Shown here in pieces: positions 1-8,008 of a stretch of DNA of 20,356 bases; positions within the stretch are counted from its first letter, which is position 1; the number at the start of each line of letters is the position of its first letter. Origin of the DNA: Hellea sp042093735 (GTDB lineage Bacteria > Pseudomonadota > Alphaproteobacteria > Caulobacterales > Maricaulaceae). The notes under the pieces are model-generated. The model worked only from the letters and a program-made list of their open reading frames with translations. It was not told the origin of the DNA and did no database searches. The stretch spans positions 1 to 20,356 of the forward strand of contig JBELEM010000030.1 in assembly GCA_042093735.1 (NCBI GenBank), written 5' to 3'. The position numbers were made by a program, and so were the translations under genes.

Positions 1-1043
1 GTCATAAAGTAACAGTTGTTAAAGGTGCAGGAAAATTGGCCAATCATTATGATGCGGATTATAAGTCAGCTGGTGCAATAATATCTTCTTCAAATAAGGT
101 CGCCTGTAAAGATGCGGATCTTGTGTTATCAATTACAGGCAAAGATGCAAAGTTTGTAGCAGGATTGAAGAGTGGTTCAGGAATTACAGGCTTAATGAGT
201 CCGACTGATAACCCAAAATATGCTGAGGCTTGTGCGAAAGCTAATGTAACCGCTTTTGCCCTGGAGTATATCCCGCGCATTTCTAGAGCTCAGAGTATGG
301 ACGTTTTATCATCTCAATCTAACTTATCAGGTTATAGAGCTGTTGTTGAAGGTGCCAGTATATATGGCCGAGCAATGCCTATGATGATGACGGCTGCAGG
401 CACAATCGCGCCCGCTAAGTGTTTCATAATGGGTGTTGGAGTGGCTGGATTACAAGCTATAGCAACAGCCAGAAGGTTAGGAGCTGTTACAACCGCAACG
501 GATGTAAGGCCTGCAACTAAAGAGCAAGTAGCTTCTCTTGGAGCAAAATTTATTGCTGTTGAAAATGAAGAGTTTAAAGCAGCAGAAACAGCTGGCGGCT
601 ACGCCAAGCAGATGTCGCCTGAATATCAAAAGTTACAAGCTGAGCTGACTGCTAGTCATATAGCTAAACAGGATATTGTTATAACAACAGCACTGATACC
701 TGGAAGGGCAGCGCCTATTCTGGTAACTAAATCAATGATCGCTAATATGAGGCCTGGTTCTGTTTTAGTGGATTTAGCAGCTGAGCGCGGCGGTAACGTT
801 GAGGGAGCGGTGGCAGGAAAAATTGTTGAAACTAAAAATGGTGTTAAAATAGTTGGGCTTTTGAATTGGCCCAGCCGTTTGGCTTCGGATGCTTCGGCGA
901 TGTTTGCTAAAAACTTAAAGAACTTCATTCCTCTAGTCACAGCTGAAGACGGATCTTATGCGCCAGATTGGAACGATGAAATAATACAGGGCTGCGCTTT
1001 GACTCGCGATGGGAAAGTAATCCATGAAAGATTGAAAGGTTAA
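1..1043 (+). CDS. pntAA: NAD(P) transhydrogenase subunit alpha part 1 (PntAA), 5'-truncated
   Basis: This is the NAD(H)-binding domain I of the proton-translocating transhydrogenase, a membrane-attached cytoplasmic subunit that passes hydride from NADH to NADP+. The reading frame is open from base 3, so the gene enters from the left edge. The visible start reads HKVTVVKGAGKLANHYDAD, matching the region about 35 residues into E. coli PntA. A TTG at 36 lies inside this conserved stretch and is not the start. The dinucleotide fold shows MGVGVAGL followed by ATDVRP (bases about 427-520), and a conserved RPGSVLVDLAAERGGN segment follows (about 751-798). The gene ends 3 bp before pntAB and belongs to the three-gene pnt operon. 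The split alpha subunit is the arrangement usual in alphaproteobacteria. Only the N-terminus is missing. Identification is secure. Confidence 0.97.
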   Translation, partial: HKVTVVKGAGKLANHYDADYKSAGAIISSSNKVACKDADLVLSITGKDAKFVAGLKSGSGITGLMSPTDNPKYAEACAKANVTAFALEYIPRISRAQSMDVLSSQSNLSGYRAVVEGASIYGRAMPMMMTAAGTIAPAKCFIMGVGVAGLQAIATARRLGAVTTATDVRPATKEQVASLGAKFIAVENEEFKAAETAGGYAKQMSPEYQKLQAELTASHIAKQDIVITTALIPGRAAPILVTKSMIANMRPGSVLVDLAAERGGNVEGAVAGKIVETKNGVKIVGLLNWPSRLASDASAMFAKNLKNFIPLVTAEDGSYAPDWNDEIIQGCALTRDGKVIHERLKG

Positions 1044-1046
1044 ATT

Positions 1047-1376
1047 ATGATAATATCTACTATTGCTGCAGGAGGCATAGCTGTTTCCCCAATAATCTTT
1101 CAATTAACAATTTTTGTATTAGCAATAGCCGTAGGTTATTATGTAGTTTGGTCTGTAACACCTGCGCTTCATACACCTTTAATGGCAGTGACTAATGCTA
1201 TCTCATCAGTCATAATAGTCGGAGCTCTTATTGCGGTTGTTGCAGGTATAGAGGGTGGTTCATCTATATCCACATGGACAGGATCTTTAGCTGTATTATT
1301 ATGTGCAATTAATATTTTTGGAGGCTTTCTTGTGACTCAAAGAATGCTGGCAATGTACAAGAAAAAGAGTAAATAA
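1047..1376 (+). CDS. pntAB: NAD(P) transhydrogenase subunit alpha part 2 (PntAB)
   Basis: A 109-residue membrane protein that supplies the alpha-subunit part of the proton channel (domain II). Three hydrophobic segments are visible at about residues 14-35, 45-66 and 75-98, with the typical HTPLMAVTNAISSVI stretch between the first two and a basic tail ending KKKSK. Its length agrees with stand-alone PntAB proteins, whereas in E. coli this segment is fused to the end of PntA. It lies 3 bp after pntAA and 2 bp before pntB, so the three are almost certainly co-transcribed. No clear Shine-Dalgarno sequence is seen, which fits translational coupling. Confidence 0.96.
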   Translation: MIISTIAAGGIAVSPIIFQLTIFVLAIAVGYYVVWSVTPALHTPLMAVTNAISSVIIVGALIAVVAGIEGGSSISTWTGSLAVLLCAINIFGGFLVTQRMLAMYKKKSK

Positions 1377-1378
1377 TT

Positions 1379-2791
1379 ATGCGTATTTCTATTTCTGTTG
1401 ATGTAGCCGCTATACTTTACACGTTATCTGCTGTGCTTTTCATACTGGCCTTGAGAGGCTTATCATCTCCTGAGTCTTCCAGGAAGGGTAATGTTTTTGG
1501 AATGCTTGGTATTGCTATTGCTATAATAACAACTGCATTATCAGCGGGACTTTGGGGTCAAAGCTTACTTTTTGCTATTACTGCAATGGCTATTGGCGGC
1601 TTATTAGGTGCTGTTATCGCGAAAAAAATACCAATGACGGATATGCCTCAGCTTGTTGCTGCTTTTCATTCATTAGTTGGCTTGGCTGCTGTGTTAGTTG
1701 CTATAGCAGCTTTTTTCAGTCCGGAAAGCTTCGGTATACTTTCAGATAATGGTATAAAACCAGCAAGTCTTTTAGAGTTAGGCTTGGGTGCTGCCATCGG
1801 TGCAATTACCTTTTCAGGTTCTGTGATAGCCTTTGCTAAGTTGAATGGTAATATGTCTGGAGCCCCAATTTTACTTCCTTTTAGGCATCTCATTAATGGC
1901 GCTCTACTGGTTTGTATTGTTACTACTATTGTTATGCTAATGAAGACTGGTGGTAATAATCCCAACTTTATTTGGGTATTATTAGCTTTAACATTTTTAA
2001 TCGGTTTTCTATTAATTATCCCTATCGGCGGTGCTGATATGCCAGTGGTTGTTTCAATGCTAAACTCATACTCAGGCTGGGCAGCCGCTGCTTTGGGTTT
2101 CACTTTGGGTAACTTAGCGCTGATTATAACTGGCGCACTTGTTGGGTCTTCAGGCGCAATCTTATCATATATAATGTGCAAGGCTATGAATAGAAGTTTT
2201 GTATCTGTCATTTTAGGTGGTTTTGGGGCTGATGGCGCAAGCGCGTCTGATGGAGATAAAGAGCAAAGACCTGTCAAACGTGGATCTGCCGAGGATGCAG
2301 CGTTCATTATGAAAAATGCTTCAAAAGTTATTATTGTACCGGGGTACGGTTTAGCAGTTGCTCAGGCACAACATGCTGTACGTGAAATGGCTGATAAGTT
2401 AAAAGAAGAGGGGGTTGATGTCGTCTACGCAATCCATCCAGTCGCTGGAAGAATGCCGGGGCATATGAATGTTTTACTAGCTGAAGCAAATGTTCCTTAT
2501 GATGAAGTTTTTGAATTAGAGGATATAAACTCGGAGTTTTCAAATGCTGACGTTGCTTTTGTAATTGGTGCAAATGATGTTACAAACCCTGCAGCTAAAA
2601 CTGACCCGTCAAGTCCAATTGCTGGAATGCCTATTCTAGATGTTGATAAGGCCTCAACGGTTTTATTTGTTAAACGTTCACTATCACCAGGTTACGCAGG
2701 CATCGATAATGACTTATTCTATGAGGATAAAACTATGATGCTGTTATCAGATGCTAAAAAACTTGTCGAAGAGGTTATTAAGTCATTATAA
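1379..2791 (+). CDS. pntB: NAD(P) transhydrogenase subunit beta (PntB)
   Basis: This 470-residue subunit completes the proton-pumping transhydrogenase. Residues 1-275 form the multi-helix membrane domain and residues 300-470 the NADP(H)-binding domain III. His97 in AAFHSLVGLAA corresponds by context to the proton-channel histidine of E. coli (beta His91), and GGADMPVVVSMLNSYSGW at 218-234 is the conserved loop. Domain III shows PGYGLAVAQAQ (321-331), HPVAGRMPGHMN (353-364), a GANDVTNPAA motif (397-406) and KRSLSPGYAG near the end. Length and motifs are normal and nothing appears truncated. It is the last gene of the pnt operon. The following 56 bases are AT-rich and contain no GC-rich terminator hairpin. 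Confidence 0.97.
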   Translation: MRISISVDVAAILYTLSAVLFILALRGLSSPESSRKGNVFGMLGIAIAIITTALSAGLWGQSLLFAITAMAIGGLLGAVIAKKIPMTDMPQLVAAFHSLVGLAAVLVAIAAFFSPESFGILSDNGIKPASLLELGLGAAIGAITFSGSVIAFAKLNGNMSGAPILLPFRHLINGALLVCIVTTIVMLMKTGGNNPNFIWVLLALTFLIGFLLIIPIGGADMPVVVSMLNSYSGWAAAALGFTLGNLALIITGALVGSSGAILSYIMCKAMNRSFVSVILGGFGADGASASDGDKEQRPVKRGSAEDAAFIMKNASKVIIVPGYGLAVAQAQHAVREMADKLKEEGVDVVYAIHPVAGRMPGHMNVLLAEANVPYDEVFELEDINSEFSNADVAFVIGANDVTNPAAKTDPSSPIAGMPILDVDKASTVLFVKRSLSPGYAGIDNDLFYEDKTMMLLSDAKKLVEEVIKSL

Positions 2792-2847
2792 TTTTGTTTG
2801 AGTCCGATATTACTATTTAATGTTACTTATTTAAAACAGACCGTATT

Positions 2848-3783
2848 ATGTTTAAAACGCCTTTGTACATTGATAAAGTAAGCAAGAGATTTGGCGGTAA
2901 ATTAGCTGTTGAGGATGTTAGTTTTACTATAAATCCAGGTGAGATAATTGGTTTTCTTGGTCCTAATGGGGCTGGAAAAACAACTACCCTCAGAATGGCC
3001 CTTGGTTTAATAAAACCTGACTCAGGAACAATTAAAACTCTCGGAGAAACTCCAGGTTCTGAGACCAACTTTGGTAAAATTGGCTTTTTACCAGAGGAAA
3101 GGGGATTATATAAAAAGCAAACTGCTATGGATAGTATAGCACTCATGGCACAATTGAACGGAGTTAAGCGTAAAGAAGCCTATAAAACTGCAGATATATT
3201 ACTTGAAAAATATGGTCTCTCTGACGCGAAGAAAAAAAAGAATAAAGATATGTCAAAAGGCATGGCTCAAAAAGTTCAGCTTTTATCTGTTATGGCTCAT
3301 AATCCTGAGTTTTATATTTTAGATGAACCTTTTTCAGGCTTAGACCCAGTAAACCAGCAGGTGCTCGAAAAAATAGTTAAAGAAATAGCCAAGAGGGATA
3401 GCACAGTCATTTTTTCAACTCATGTAATGGAGCATGCCGAAAGATTGTGTGATCGTATAATATTGATGGCGGGTGGTAGAAAAATATTTGACGGAACAAC
3501 TCAGGACGCATTATCTAAAGCCCCTCGACGAATAGTGATTGGTACAAAGTCAGATAAATTTGTTGAGACACTCTCTGGTCTGACTAAGTTTTTAGAAAAG
3601 CGTTCAGATGGTGCATATGATTTAATACTAAATGATAATTCCCAGAACCAGGATGTATTAGAGCGGTGTGTTTCAAAAAAAATAGAACTAAGCCGTTTTG
3701 AGCCTATAAAGGCATCATTACATGAAGCTTTTGTGGCGATGGTGGGAACCAATAAACTTACTGAGGCAGATTTTAGCTCATGA
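2848..3783 (+). CDS. ABC transporter ATP-binding protein, NatA-like
   Basis: A 311-residue cytoplasmic ATPase that drives the adjacent ABC-2 permease. The Walker A motif is GPNGAGKTT (residues 38-46) and the LPEERGLY segment (81-88) occupies the Q-loop region. The signature is the divergent MSKGM (135-139), Walker B is FYILDE (155-160), the D-loop SGLD (163-166) and the switch histidine H192 in FSTHVME. About 100 residues follow the nucleotide-binding domain and probably form the extra C-terminal domain common in this subfamily (DUF4162-like). The substitution in the signature recurs in NatA-like ATPases and does not suggest inactivity. The stop overlaps the permease start by 4 bp (ATGA). The family exports varied substrates, sodium ions and small molecules among them. 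The substrate here cannot be told from sequence. Confidence 0.9.
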   Translation: MFKTPLYIDKVSKRFGGKLAVEDVSFTINPGEIIGFLGPNGAGKTTTLRMALGLIKPDSGTIKTLGETPGSETNFGKIGFLPEERGLYKKQTAMDSIALMAQLNGVKRKEAYKTADILLEKYGLSDAKKKKNKDMSKGMAQKVQLLSVMAHNPEFYILDEPFSGLDPVNQQVLEKIVKEIAKRDSTVIFSTHVMEHAERLCDRIILMAGGRKIFDGTTQDALSKAPRRIVIGTKSDKFVETLSGLTKFLEKRSDGAYDLILNDNSQNQDVLERCVSKKIELSRFEPIKASLHEAFVAMVGTNKLTEADFSS

Positions 3784-5249
3784 GTATTTTTAATGTAAAT
3801 ATTCGTAGAACTCTATTGATAGCAAAGCGTGATTACTTTGGTTATATTAAAACTTGGGGGTTTTGGCTGTCTTTTTTTATGCCTGTAGTAATAGGGGGTA
3901 TTACTGCTTTAATAATGATATCTGATATTGATCTCTCCCCAGTGAGATATGAAGCTATTTATGACGAAACGGGTGACTATAAAGAAAAAATAATTGCTGC
4001 TCACCAAAGAGATAATAGAGAGAATTTCCTAGCTGCTATAAAACCAATGTTATCTGATGAACAAATGGTTGAACTTGAAGCCATTGTTACCAAGAAGGAT
4101 TTTGAAGCAGGAACTGAATACCTTAACGAAATTATCCCAAGCAATACAAATTATAATAAATTGATGGGTAAGACTATTTTTGTTGATCCTCCTTCAAATA
4201 ACTTTCAAGAACTGAAAGAATATGTAAACGGAAAAAAAGATATATTCCTTGACGGCAAGAAAGTTAAGCTTAGCGGATTTCTACATATCTATAATAATCC
4301 AGAATTAGTTACTGATTATTGGTCAACCAACTTTAATAATCCGCCTGTTGTAAATATTGTGGATGATTTCTTTTCTACCAAGGCCCAAAATGATTACTTA
4401 GAATCTGCGGGATTATCTTTAGAAGATTATCAGAAGTTAAAAAACAAATCATTAAAAACAAATATTTTTGACCCCTCTAAAATTGATACAGGTGACTTGA
4501 ATGACCAAGCTATAACGGGCGCCGATAGGTTACCTTTTATATTCTCAGCAGTTCTATCCATTATTCTTTGGCTTACAATTTTTTCAGGCTCCTATATGCT
4601 TTTGACATCTATGTTAGAGGAAAAACTCAATAAGCTCATGGAAATGATGCTTGCTTCAGCCAGGTTTTCTGAAATTATTTTAGGGAAACTATTGGGTGTT
4701 GCGGCGTTAACTTTTACATCAATGTTGCCTTACGTAATATTAGGGTTAGTCGGAATTTTTTCATCAATTCTTTTGGGACTTGGGGGGCCAAATGTAACTG
4801 AAGCTATTCAGAAAACATTTACTTTGAAGATGGTATCTTTTTTTATTATATTTCTTATCTTAGGTTACATATTCTATGGGGCCTTTTTTATCGCTATGGG
4901 CGCTTTAGCCGAGTCCATGCAAGATGCACAAACTCTTACCACACCCGTTACTCTATTACTTACAGCCTGCATGTTTATTATCCCATTGGGATTAGACTCA
5001 CCTGATAGCTCATTACTGGCCTTTTTAAGTTGGTTTCCGCTTTCTGCTCCATTCGCAGCTATCATTCGTTTGCCGTCTGATCCGCCATTGTGGGAACTAC
5101 TACTATCTTCTTCTGTTTTAGCGTTAACTGCATTTGGTGTTATCCTTTTAGCCGAGAGGATTTTCCGGTTTGGTGTTCTTTCGGGTTCAGGTGTAAAGGG
5201 TTCTCTTAACTGGATTAAGAATAAGATATTACGTCGCAAGACATTTTAA
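3780..5249 (+). CDS. ABC-2 type transporter permease, NatB-like
   Basis: A 489-residue inner-membrane permease, partner of the ATPase whose stop it overlaps by 4 bp. One helix lies near residues 26-48 and is followed by a large polar region of about 200 residues (50-250), expected to sit outside the cytoplasmic membrane. A block of about six hydrophobic segments follows at roughly 252-279, 304-334, 350-376, 387-405, 411-430 and 439-458. The sequence EEKLNKLMEMMLASARFSE (280-298), just before helix three, is the conserved coupling segment of ABC-2 permeases that contacts the ATPase. The topology of one helix, an external domain and then a helix block is typical of NatB/YhaP-type exporters. Substrate is unknown. 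The gene ends 25 bp before the COQ9-family gene, and co-transcription is possible. Confidence 0.88.
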   Translation: MSIFNVNIRRTLLIAKRDYFGYIKTWGFWLSFFMPVVIGGITALIMISDIDLSPVRYEAIYDETGDYKEKIIAAHQRDNRENFLAAIKPMLSDEQMVELEAIVTKKDFEAGTEYLNEIIPSNTNYNKLMGKTIFVDPPSNNFQELKEYVNGKKDIFLDGKKVKLSGFLHIYNNPELVTDYWSTNFNNPPVVNIVDDFFSTKAQNDYLESAGLSLEDYQKLKNKSLKTNIFDPSKIDTGDLNDQAITGADRLPFIFSAVLSIILWLTIFSGSYMLLTSMLEEKLNKLMEMMLASARFSEIILGKLLGVAALTFTSMLPYVILGLVGIFSSILLGLGGPNVTEAIQKTFTLKMVSFFIIFLILGYIFYGAFFIAMGALAESMQDAQTLTTPVTLLLTACMFIIPLGLDSPDSSLLAFLSWFPLSAPFAAIIRLPSDPPLWELLLSSSVLALTAFGVILLAERIFRFGVLSGSGVKGSLNWIKNKILRRKTF

Positions 5250-5274
5250 TTTTATTCTATTATAGATACTCATT

Positions 5275-5943
5275 ATGGTAAACATGAGTAAAAAAGTTAG
5301 ACTAGATATCCTTCAAGCTATGCTGCCACTTGTTGTTTTCGATGGGTGGACTCAGAAAAGCCTTCGTGCATCTATCAAGTCAATAAATTTACCCAAGGGA
5401 TCTGAAGAGTTATATTTTCCAGAAGGAGCACTTGAAGTAATACGATTCTGGCATGAGCAAATTAATGAGTTTATTGAGCCGAATATAGAGGCTTTGAATA
5501 AACCAGACATGAAAATTAGAGAAAAGGTAACATTTGGTGTTTTATCCATTTTAGAAGCAATAGGACCTAATGAGGAAGCTATGCGGCGTGCTATCAATAG
5601 ACTCTCTCTTCCTGACGCCGCTGTACAGGGCCCAAGTTATTTGTGGTCATTTGCAGATTCAATTTGGAGGGCAATAGGTGATAAAAGTACGGATTATAAT
5701 TACTACACTAAAAGAACTATACTCTCGGGAGTTCTTGGCTCAACAATAACGGTTTGGATTGGTGACAGTGATCAAAATAAAGAGAAAACAAGGTTATTTC
5801 TTGATGCACGAATCTCGAATGTTATGAGTTTTGAGAAGTCTAAGTTCAAAGTTATTGAAAAGTTAAAAAATATACCAAATTTTGCTGAAGTTTTGGGTAG
5901 AATAAGGTATGGAAATAAAAAAAATAGACGTAGAAAGTATTAA
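5275..5943 (+). CDS. COQ9 family protein
   Basis: A 222-residue protein resembling the COQ9 family, lipid-binding accessory proteins that support ubiquinone synthesis, in eukaryotes by assisting the hydroxylase COQ7. The diagnostic region is the C-terminal half: the WSFADSIWRAIGDKSTDYN segment (residues 123-141), then YTKRTILSGVLGSTITVWI and FLDARISNVMSFEK. These match the family pattern of a Trp-rich helix, D-x-S-T-D-x-N-x-Y-x-K-R and F-L-D-x-R-I. The N-terminal half is helical and TetR-like in these proteins, but no helix-turn-helix is obvious here. The C-terminus is very basic (NKKNRRRKY). Start is ATG 5275 or ATG 5284, three codons downstream. Neither has a good ribosome-binding site. The family is common in alphaproteobacteria and supports that assignment. 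No other ubiquinone gene is in view. Confidence 0.85.
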   Translation: MVNMSKKVRLDILQAMLPLVVFDGWTQKSLRASIKSINLPKGSEELYFPEGALEVIRFWHEQINEFIEPNIEALNKPDMKIREKVTFGVLSILEAIGPNEEAMRRAINRLSLPDAAVQGPSYLWSFADSIWRAIGDKSTDYNYYTKRTILSGVLGSTITVWIGDSDQNKEKTRLFLDARISNVMSFEKSKFKVIEKLKNIPNFAEVLGRIRYGNKKNRRRKY

Positions 5944-5989
5944 GTGATTTAGATTTCAAAAAAAAATCAATAATTTAAAAAAATCACTT
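5942..5989. repeat. 9-bp perfect inverted repeat after the COQ9-family gene
   Basis: AAGTGATTT (5942-5950) and AAATCACTT (5981-5989) are perfect reverse complements separated by 30 AT-rich bases. The left arm begins on the stop codon of the COQ9-family gene. No T-run follows the right arm, so this is not a standard intrinsic terminator. It might stabilise the 3' end of the transcript or be chance in AT-rich DNA. Confidence 0.4.
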
Positions 5990-6001
5990 GCACAAATTTA
6001 G

Positions 6002-6017
6002 ACACTACATATTGTTA
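6002..6017 (+). promoter_or_regulatory. Candidate NrdR box 1 upstream of nrdB
   Basis: ACACTACATATTGTTA matches 13 of 16 positions of the NrdR-box pattern acaCwAtATaTwGtgt as I recall it. It lies 84 bases before the nrdB start codon. NrdR is the dATP/ATP-sensing repressor of ribonucleotide reductase genes and usually binds two boxes spaced three helical turns apart. A second candidate begins 31 bp downstream, which strengthens this call. Confidence 0.65.
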
Positions 6018-6032
6018 CGTTAGCAAATCAGT

Positions 6033-6048
6033 AACCTATATGTGGTTT
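6033..6048 (+). promoter_or_regulatory. Candidate NrdR box 2 upstream of nrdB
   Basis: AACCTATATGTGGTTT matches 11 of 16 positions of the same NrdR pattern. It starts exactly 31 bp after box 1 with a 15-bp gap, the usual phasing of paired NrdR boxes. It is weaker than box 1, and the spacing is the main support. Confidence 0.5.
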
Positions 6049-6088
6049 AATTTGTAAATTACTAATTAGTTTGCCGAATTGGGCTTCA

Positions 6089-6094
6089 AGAGGA
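6089..6094 (+). promoter_or_regulatory. Ribosome-binding site fixing the nrdB start
   Basis: AGAGGA lies six bases before ATG 6101. This is one of the few clear Shine-Dalgarno sequences in the window. It favours ATG 6101 over the in-frame TTG at 6071, which has no such site and would add ten residues unlike the family N-terminus. Confidence 0.75.
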
Positions 6095-6100
6095 AATAAG

Positions 6101-7147
6101 ATGGGAAAACTAGACTTTATAACAAATTCAAAATCAGGACTATTAATTCCAAGTCATAGTTATAAGCCTTTTCGTTATCCGTGGGCCTATGAGTTTTGGA
6201 AAAAACAGCAACAAGTGCACTGGATGCCCGAAGAAGTGCCATTAGGCGAAGATTGTAAGGATTGGGCTACAAATTTAAATGATAATGAAAGAAACTTGTT
6301 AACACAGATTTTTCGTTTCTTTACCCAGTCTGATGTAGAAGTTGGTGGTAATTACATGGAAAATTATATGCCACTCTTTAAGCCAGTAGAAGTTAGAATG
6401 ATGCTGGCTTCTTTCTCTAATATGGAAACAATCCATGTTGCTGCTTATGCCTTGTTGCTCGAAACTATTGGGATGCCTGACTCAGAGTTTGGGGCTTTTA
6501 TGGAATATGAAGAGATGGCGGCAAAGCACGACTATTTAGGAAAATTCGGAGTAGACAGTGAAAGAGATATATTAACCTCAATGGCTGTTTTTGGAGGTTT
6601 TACTGAAGGTTTGCAATTGTTTGCTTCATTTGCGATGTTAATGAACTTTCCAAGACTTAATAAAATGAAAGGCATGGGTCAAATTGTAACTTGGTCTATT
6701 CGTGATGAAAGTTTGCACTGTGAAGGTATGATAAAAATGTTCCATACTTTTGCAAATGAGACAGGTGCTCTAACACAAGCAGTGAAGGACGACATTGTTG
6801 ATTGCTGCAAGACTGTTGTTAAGCTTGAAGATAAATTTATTGATTTAGCTTTTGAAATGGGTCCTGTGGAGGGTATGACGTCTGAAGATATCAAGAGGTA
6901 TATTCGATACATAGCTGACTGGCGTTTAGGACAATTAGGTCTACCAAAAGTTTATGGTATCAAGCATCACCCCTTGCCCTGGTTAACAGAGATATTGAAT
7001 GGCGTGGAGCATGCTAATTTCTTTGAAGCACGAGCAACAGAATATTCTAAAGGAGCCACAGAGGGTATATGGCATGGTGACGATGGAGTTTGGGGTAAGT
7101 TTGAAGAGATGCAAAAACGTAAACCGCTAGAAAGTTTAATTAGTTAG
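6101..7147 (+). CDS. nrdB: Class I ribonucleotide reductase small (R2) subunit
   Basis: The 348-residue R2 subunit carries the di-iron/tyrosyl radical cofactor used by NrdA to reduce ribonucleotides. The visible metal ligands are D78 (TQSD), E109 and H112 (METIH), E169 (FTEG), and E203 and H206 (RDESLH). Y116 follows H112 by four residues, the position of the E. coli radical Tyr122, so this is a tyrosyl-radical enzyme and not a class Ic type. ATG 6101 was chosen over TTG 6071 because AGAGGA stands six bases upstream. Two NrdR-like boxes precede it. The gene is alone: nrdA is neither upstream nor downstream, so the two subunits are encoded apart or nrdA lies outside the window. A tyrosine phosphatase gene follows after 70 bp. 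Confidence 0.95.
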   Translation: MGKLDFITNSKSGLLIPSHSYKPFRYPWAYEFWKKQQQVHWMPEEVPLGEDCKDWATNLNDNERNLLTQIFRFFTQSDVEVGGNYMENYMPLFKPVEVRMMLASFSNMETIHVAAYALLLETIGMPDSEFGAFMEYEEMAAKHDYLGKFGVDSERDILTSMAVFGGFTEGLQLFASFAMLMNFPRLNKMKGMGQIVTWSIRDESLHCEGMIKMFHTFANETGALTQAVKDDIVDCCKTVVKLEDKFIDLAFEMGPVEGMTSEDIKRYIRYIADWRLGQLGLPKVYGIKHHPLPWLTEILNGVEHANFFEARATEYSKGATEGIWHGDDGVWGKFEEMQKRKPLESLIS

Positions 7148-7217
7148 TTTTAGTACTAGTATTATTTTTGTTTACCTTTCTTGTTTCAATAGAATTTTCA
7201 TATGATATAGAAGCTTC

Positions 7218-7997
7218 ATGAAAGACCGCATAAAGAGTTTTGAAAAAATTTTCAATTTTCGTGATTTTGGCGGTTACGAGAATAAAACGGGTAAAATGGT
7301 GAAGGCTAATAAGCTTTTCCGTTCGGCACATTTTAACAATGCAACTGAAACTGATCAGAACAGTTTAGCAGATTTTGATGTAGGTTTAATTGTGGACCTG
7401 CGGCATAAAACGGAACGTGATCGCCAGCCTACAAACTGGCCAGCTACACAAAATCCGCAAAGATTACTTTATAATAGTATTAATGAAGACAATCATGCAG
7501 CAATTGCTCCGCATGAAGCTTTTATGAAAGATGAATTGCATACTCCAAAAGATGCTAGAGATTATATGATTAGATCTTATGGACAACGGCCGCTTGACCT
7601 AGGATTTAAAAAAATTTTTGGAGACACATTACGTTTTATGGCTAATACTGGGCAGCCCGTATTAGTGCATTGTGCAGCTGGAAAGGATAGAACTGGATCG
7701 CTGTGCAGTATTATACTTGGATGCTTAGGTGTAGATAAAGCCATACAAATGTCTGATTATATGCTGACTATGAAAGCTGTCGATATTGACAGCTATTTAT
7801 TACCTGCTGCTAAGATGTTTACTGCTAGGTATGGCCGTGAAATTGACCCTGAAGCTATACGGCCTATGTTTGGAGTTGAAGAGGCCTATCTTGAGAGTTC
7901 CTTCAATACGATAATAAATATGAATGAATACATACGAGATGAACTTGATGTTAGTGAAGAAGAAATATCAGCTATAAAAGAAGCTTATTTAGAATAA
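7218..7997 (+). CDS. Protein tyrosine/serine phosphatase (Tyr_phosphatase3 type)
   Basis: A 259-residue cytoplasmic phosphatase with a cysteine-dependent active site. The N-terminal NFRDFGGY (residues 13-20) is the hallmark of the bacterial IphP/YwqE-unrelated tyrosine-phosphatase family that also dephosphorylates serine and, in LipA-like members, phosphoinositides. The P-loop HCAAGKDRTG at 151-160 gives the catalytic Cys152 and Arg158. LIVDLRHKTERDR (58-70) is the usual second core strand, where the Asp of VDLR is conserved. No signal peptide or membrane segment is present. The substrate cannot be deduced. The gene has its own AT-rich 70-bp leader after nrdB and ends 11 bp before the stop of the convergent pabB-pabC gene, so it is probably a single-gene unit or read through from nrdB. 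Confidence 0.88.
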   Translation: MKDRIKSFEKIFNFRDFGGYENKTGKMVKANKLFRSAHFNNATETDQNSLADFDVGLIVDLRHKTERDRQPTNWPATQNPQRLLYNSINEDNHAAIAPHEAFMKDELHTPKDARDYMIRSYGQRPLDLGFKKIFGDTLRFMANTGQPVLVHCAAGKDRTGSLCSIILGCLGVDKAIQMSDYMLTMKAVDIDSYLLPAAKMFTARYGREIDPEAIRPMFGVEEAYLESSFNTIINMNEYIRDELDVSEEEISAIKEAYLE

Positions 7998-8008
7998 TTC
8001 CTTTCAAA

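Noticed and set aside
36..38. TTG as start of the pntAA gene
   Set aside because: The frame stays open to the left edge and the residues before it (HKVTVVKGAGK) match conserved PntA sequence, so the gene is truncated by the window.
1666..2307. Long open frame on the minus strand inside pntB
   Set aside because: It is antisense to a secure gene and its protein has no family resemblance. It is a shadow frame produced by codon bias.
3250..3264. MSKGM in place of LSGGQ as a sign of an inactive ABC ATPase
   Set aside because: This form of the signature recurs in NatA-like ATPases and all other motifs are intact.
5942..5989. Inverted repeat as an intrinsic terminator
   Set aside because: The stem is short and AT-rich, the loop is 30 bases, and no T-run follows. 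It is listed only as a repeat.
6071..6073. TTG as start of nrdB
   Set aside because: It has no Shine-Dalgarno sequence, overlaps the leader, and ATG 6101 has AGAGGA six bases upstream.
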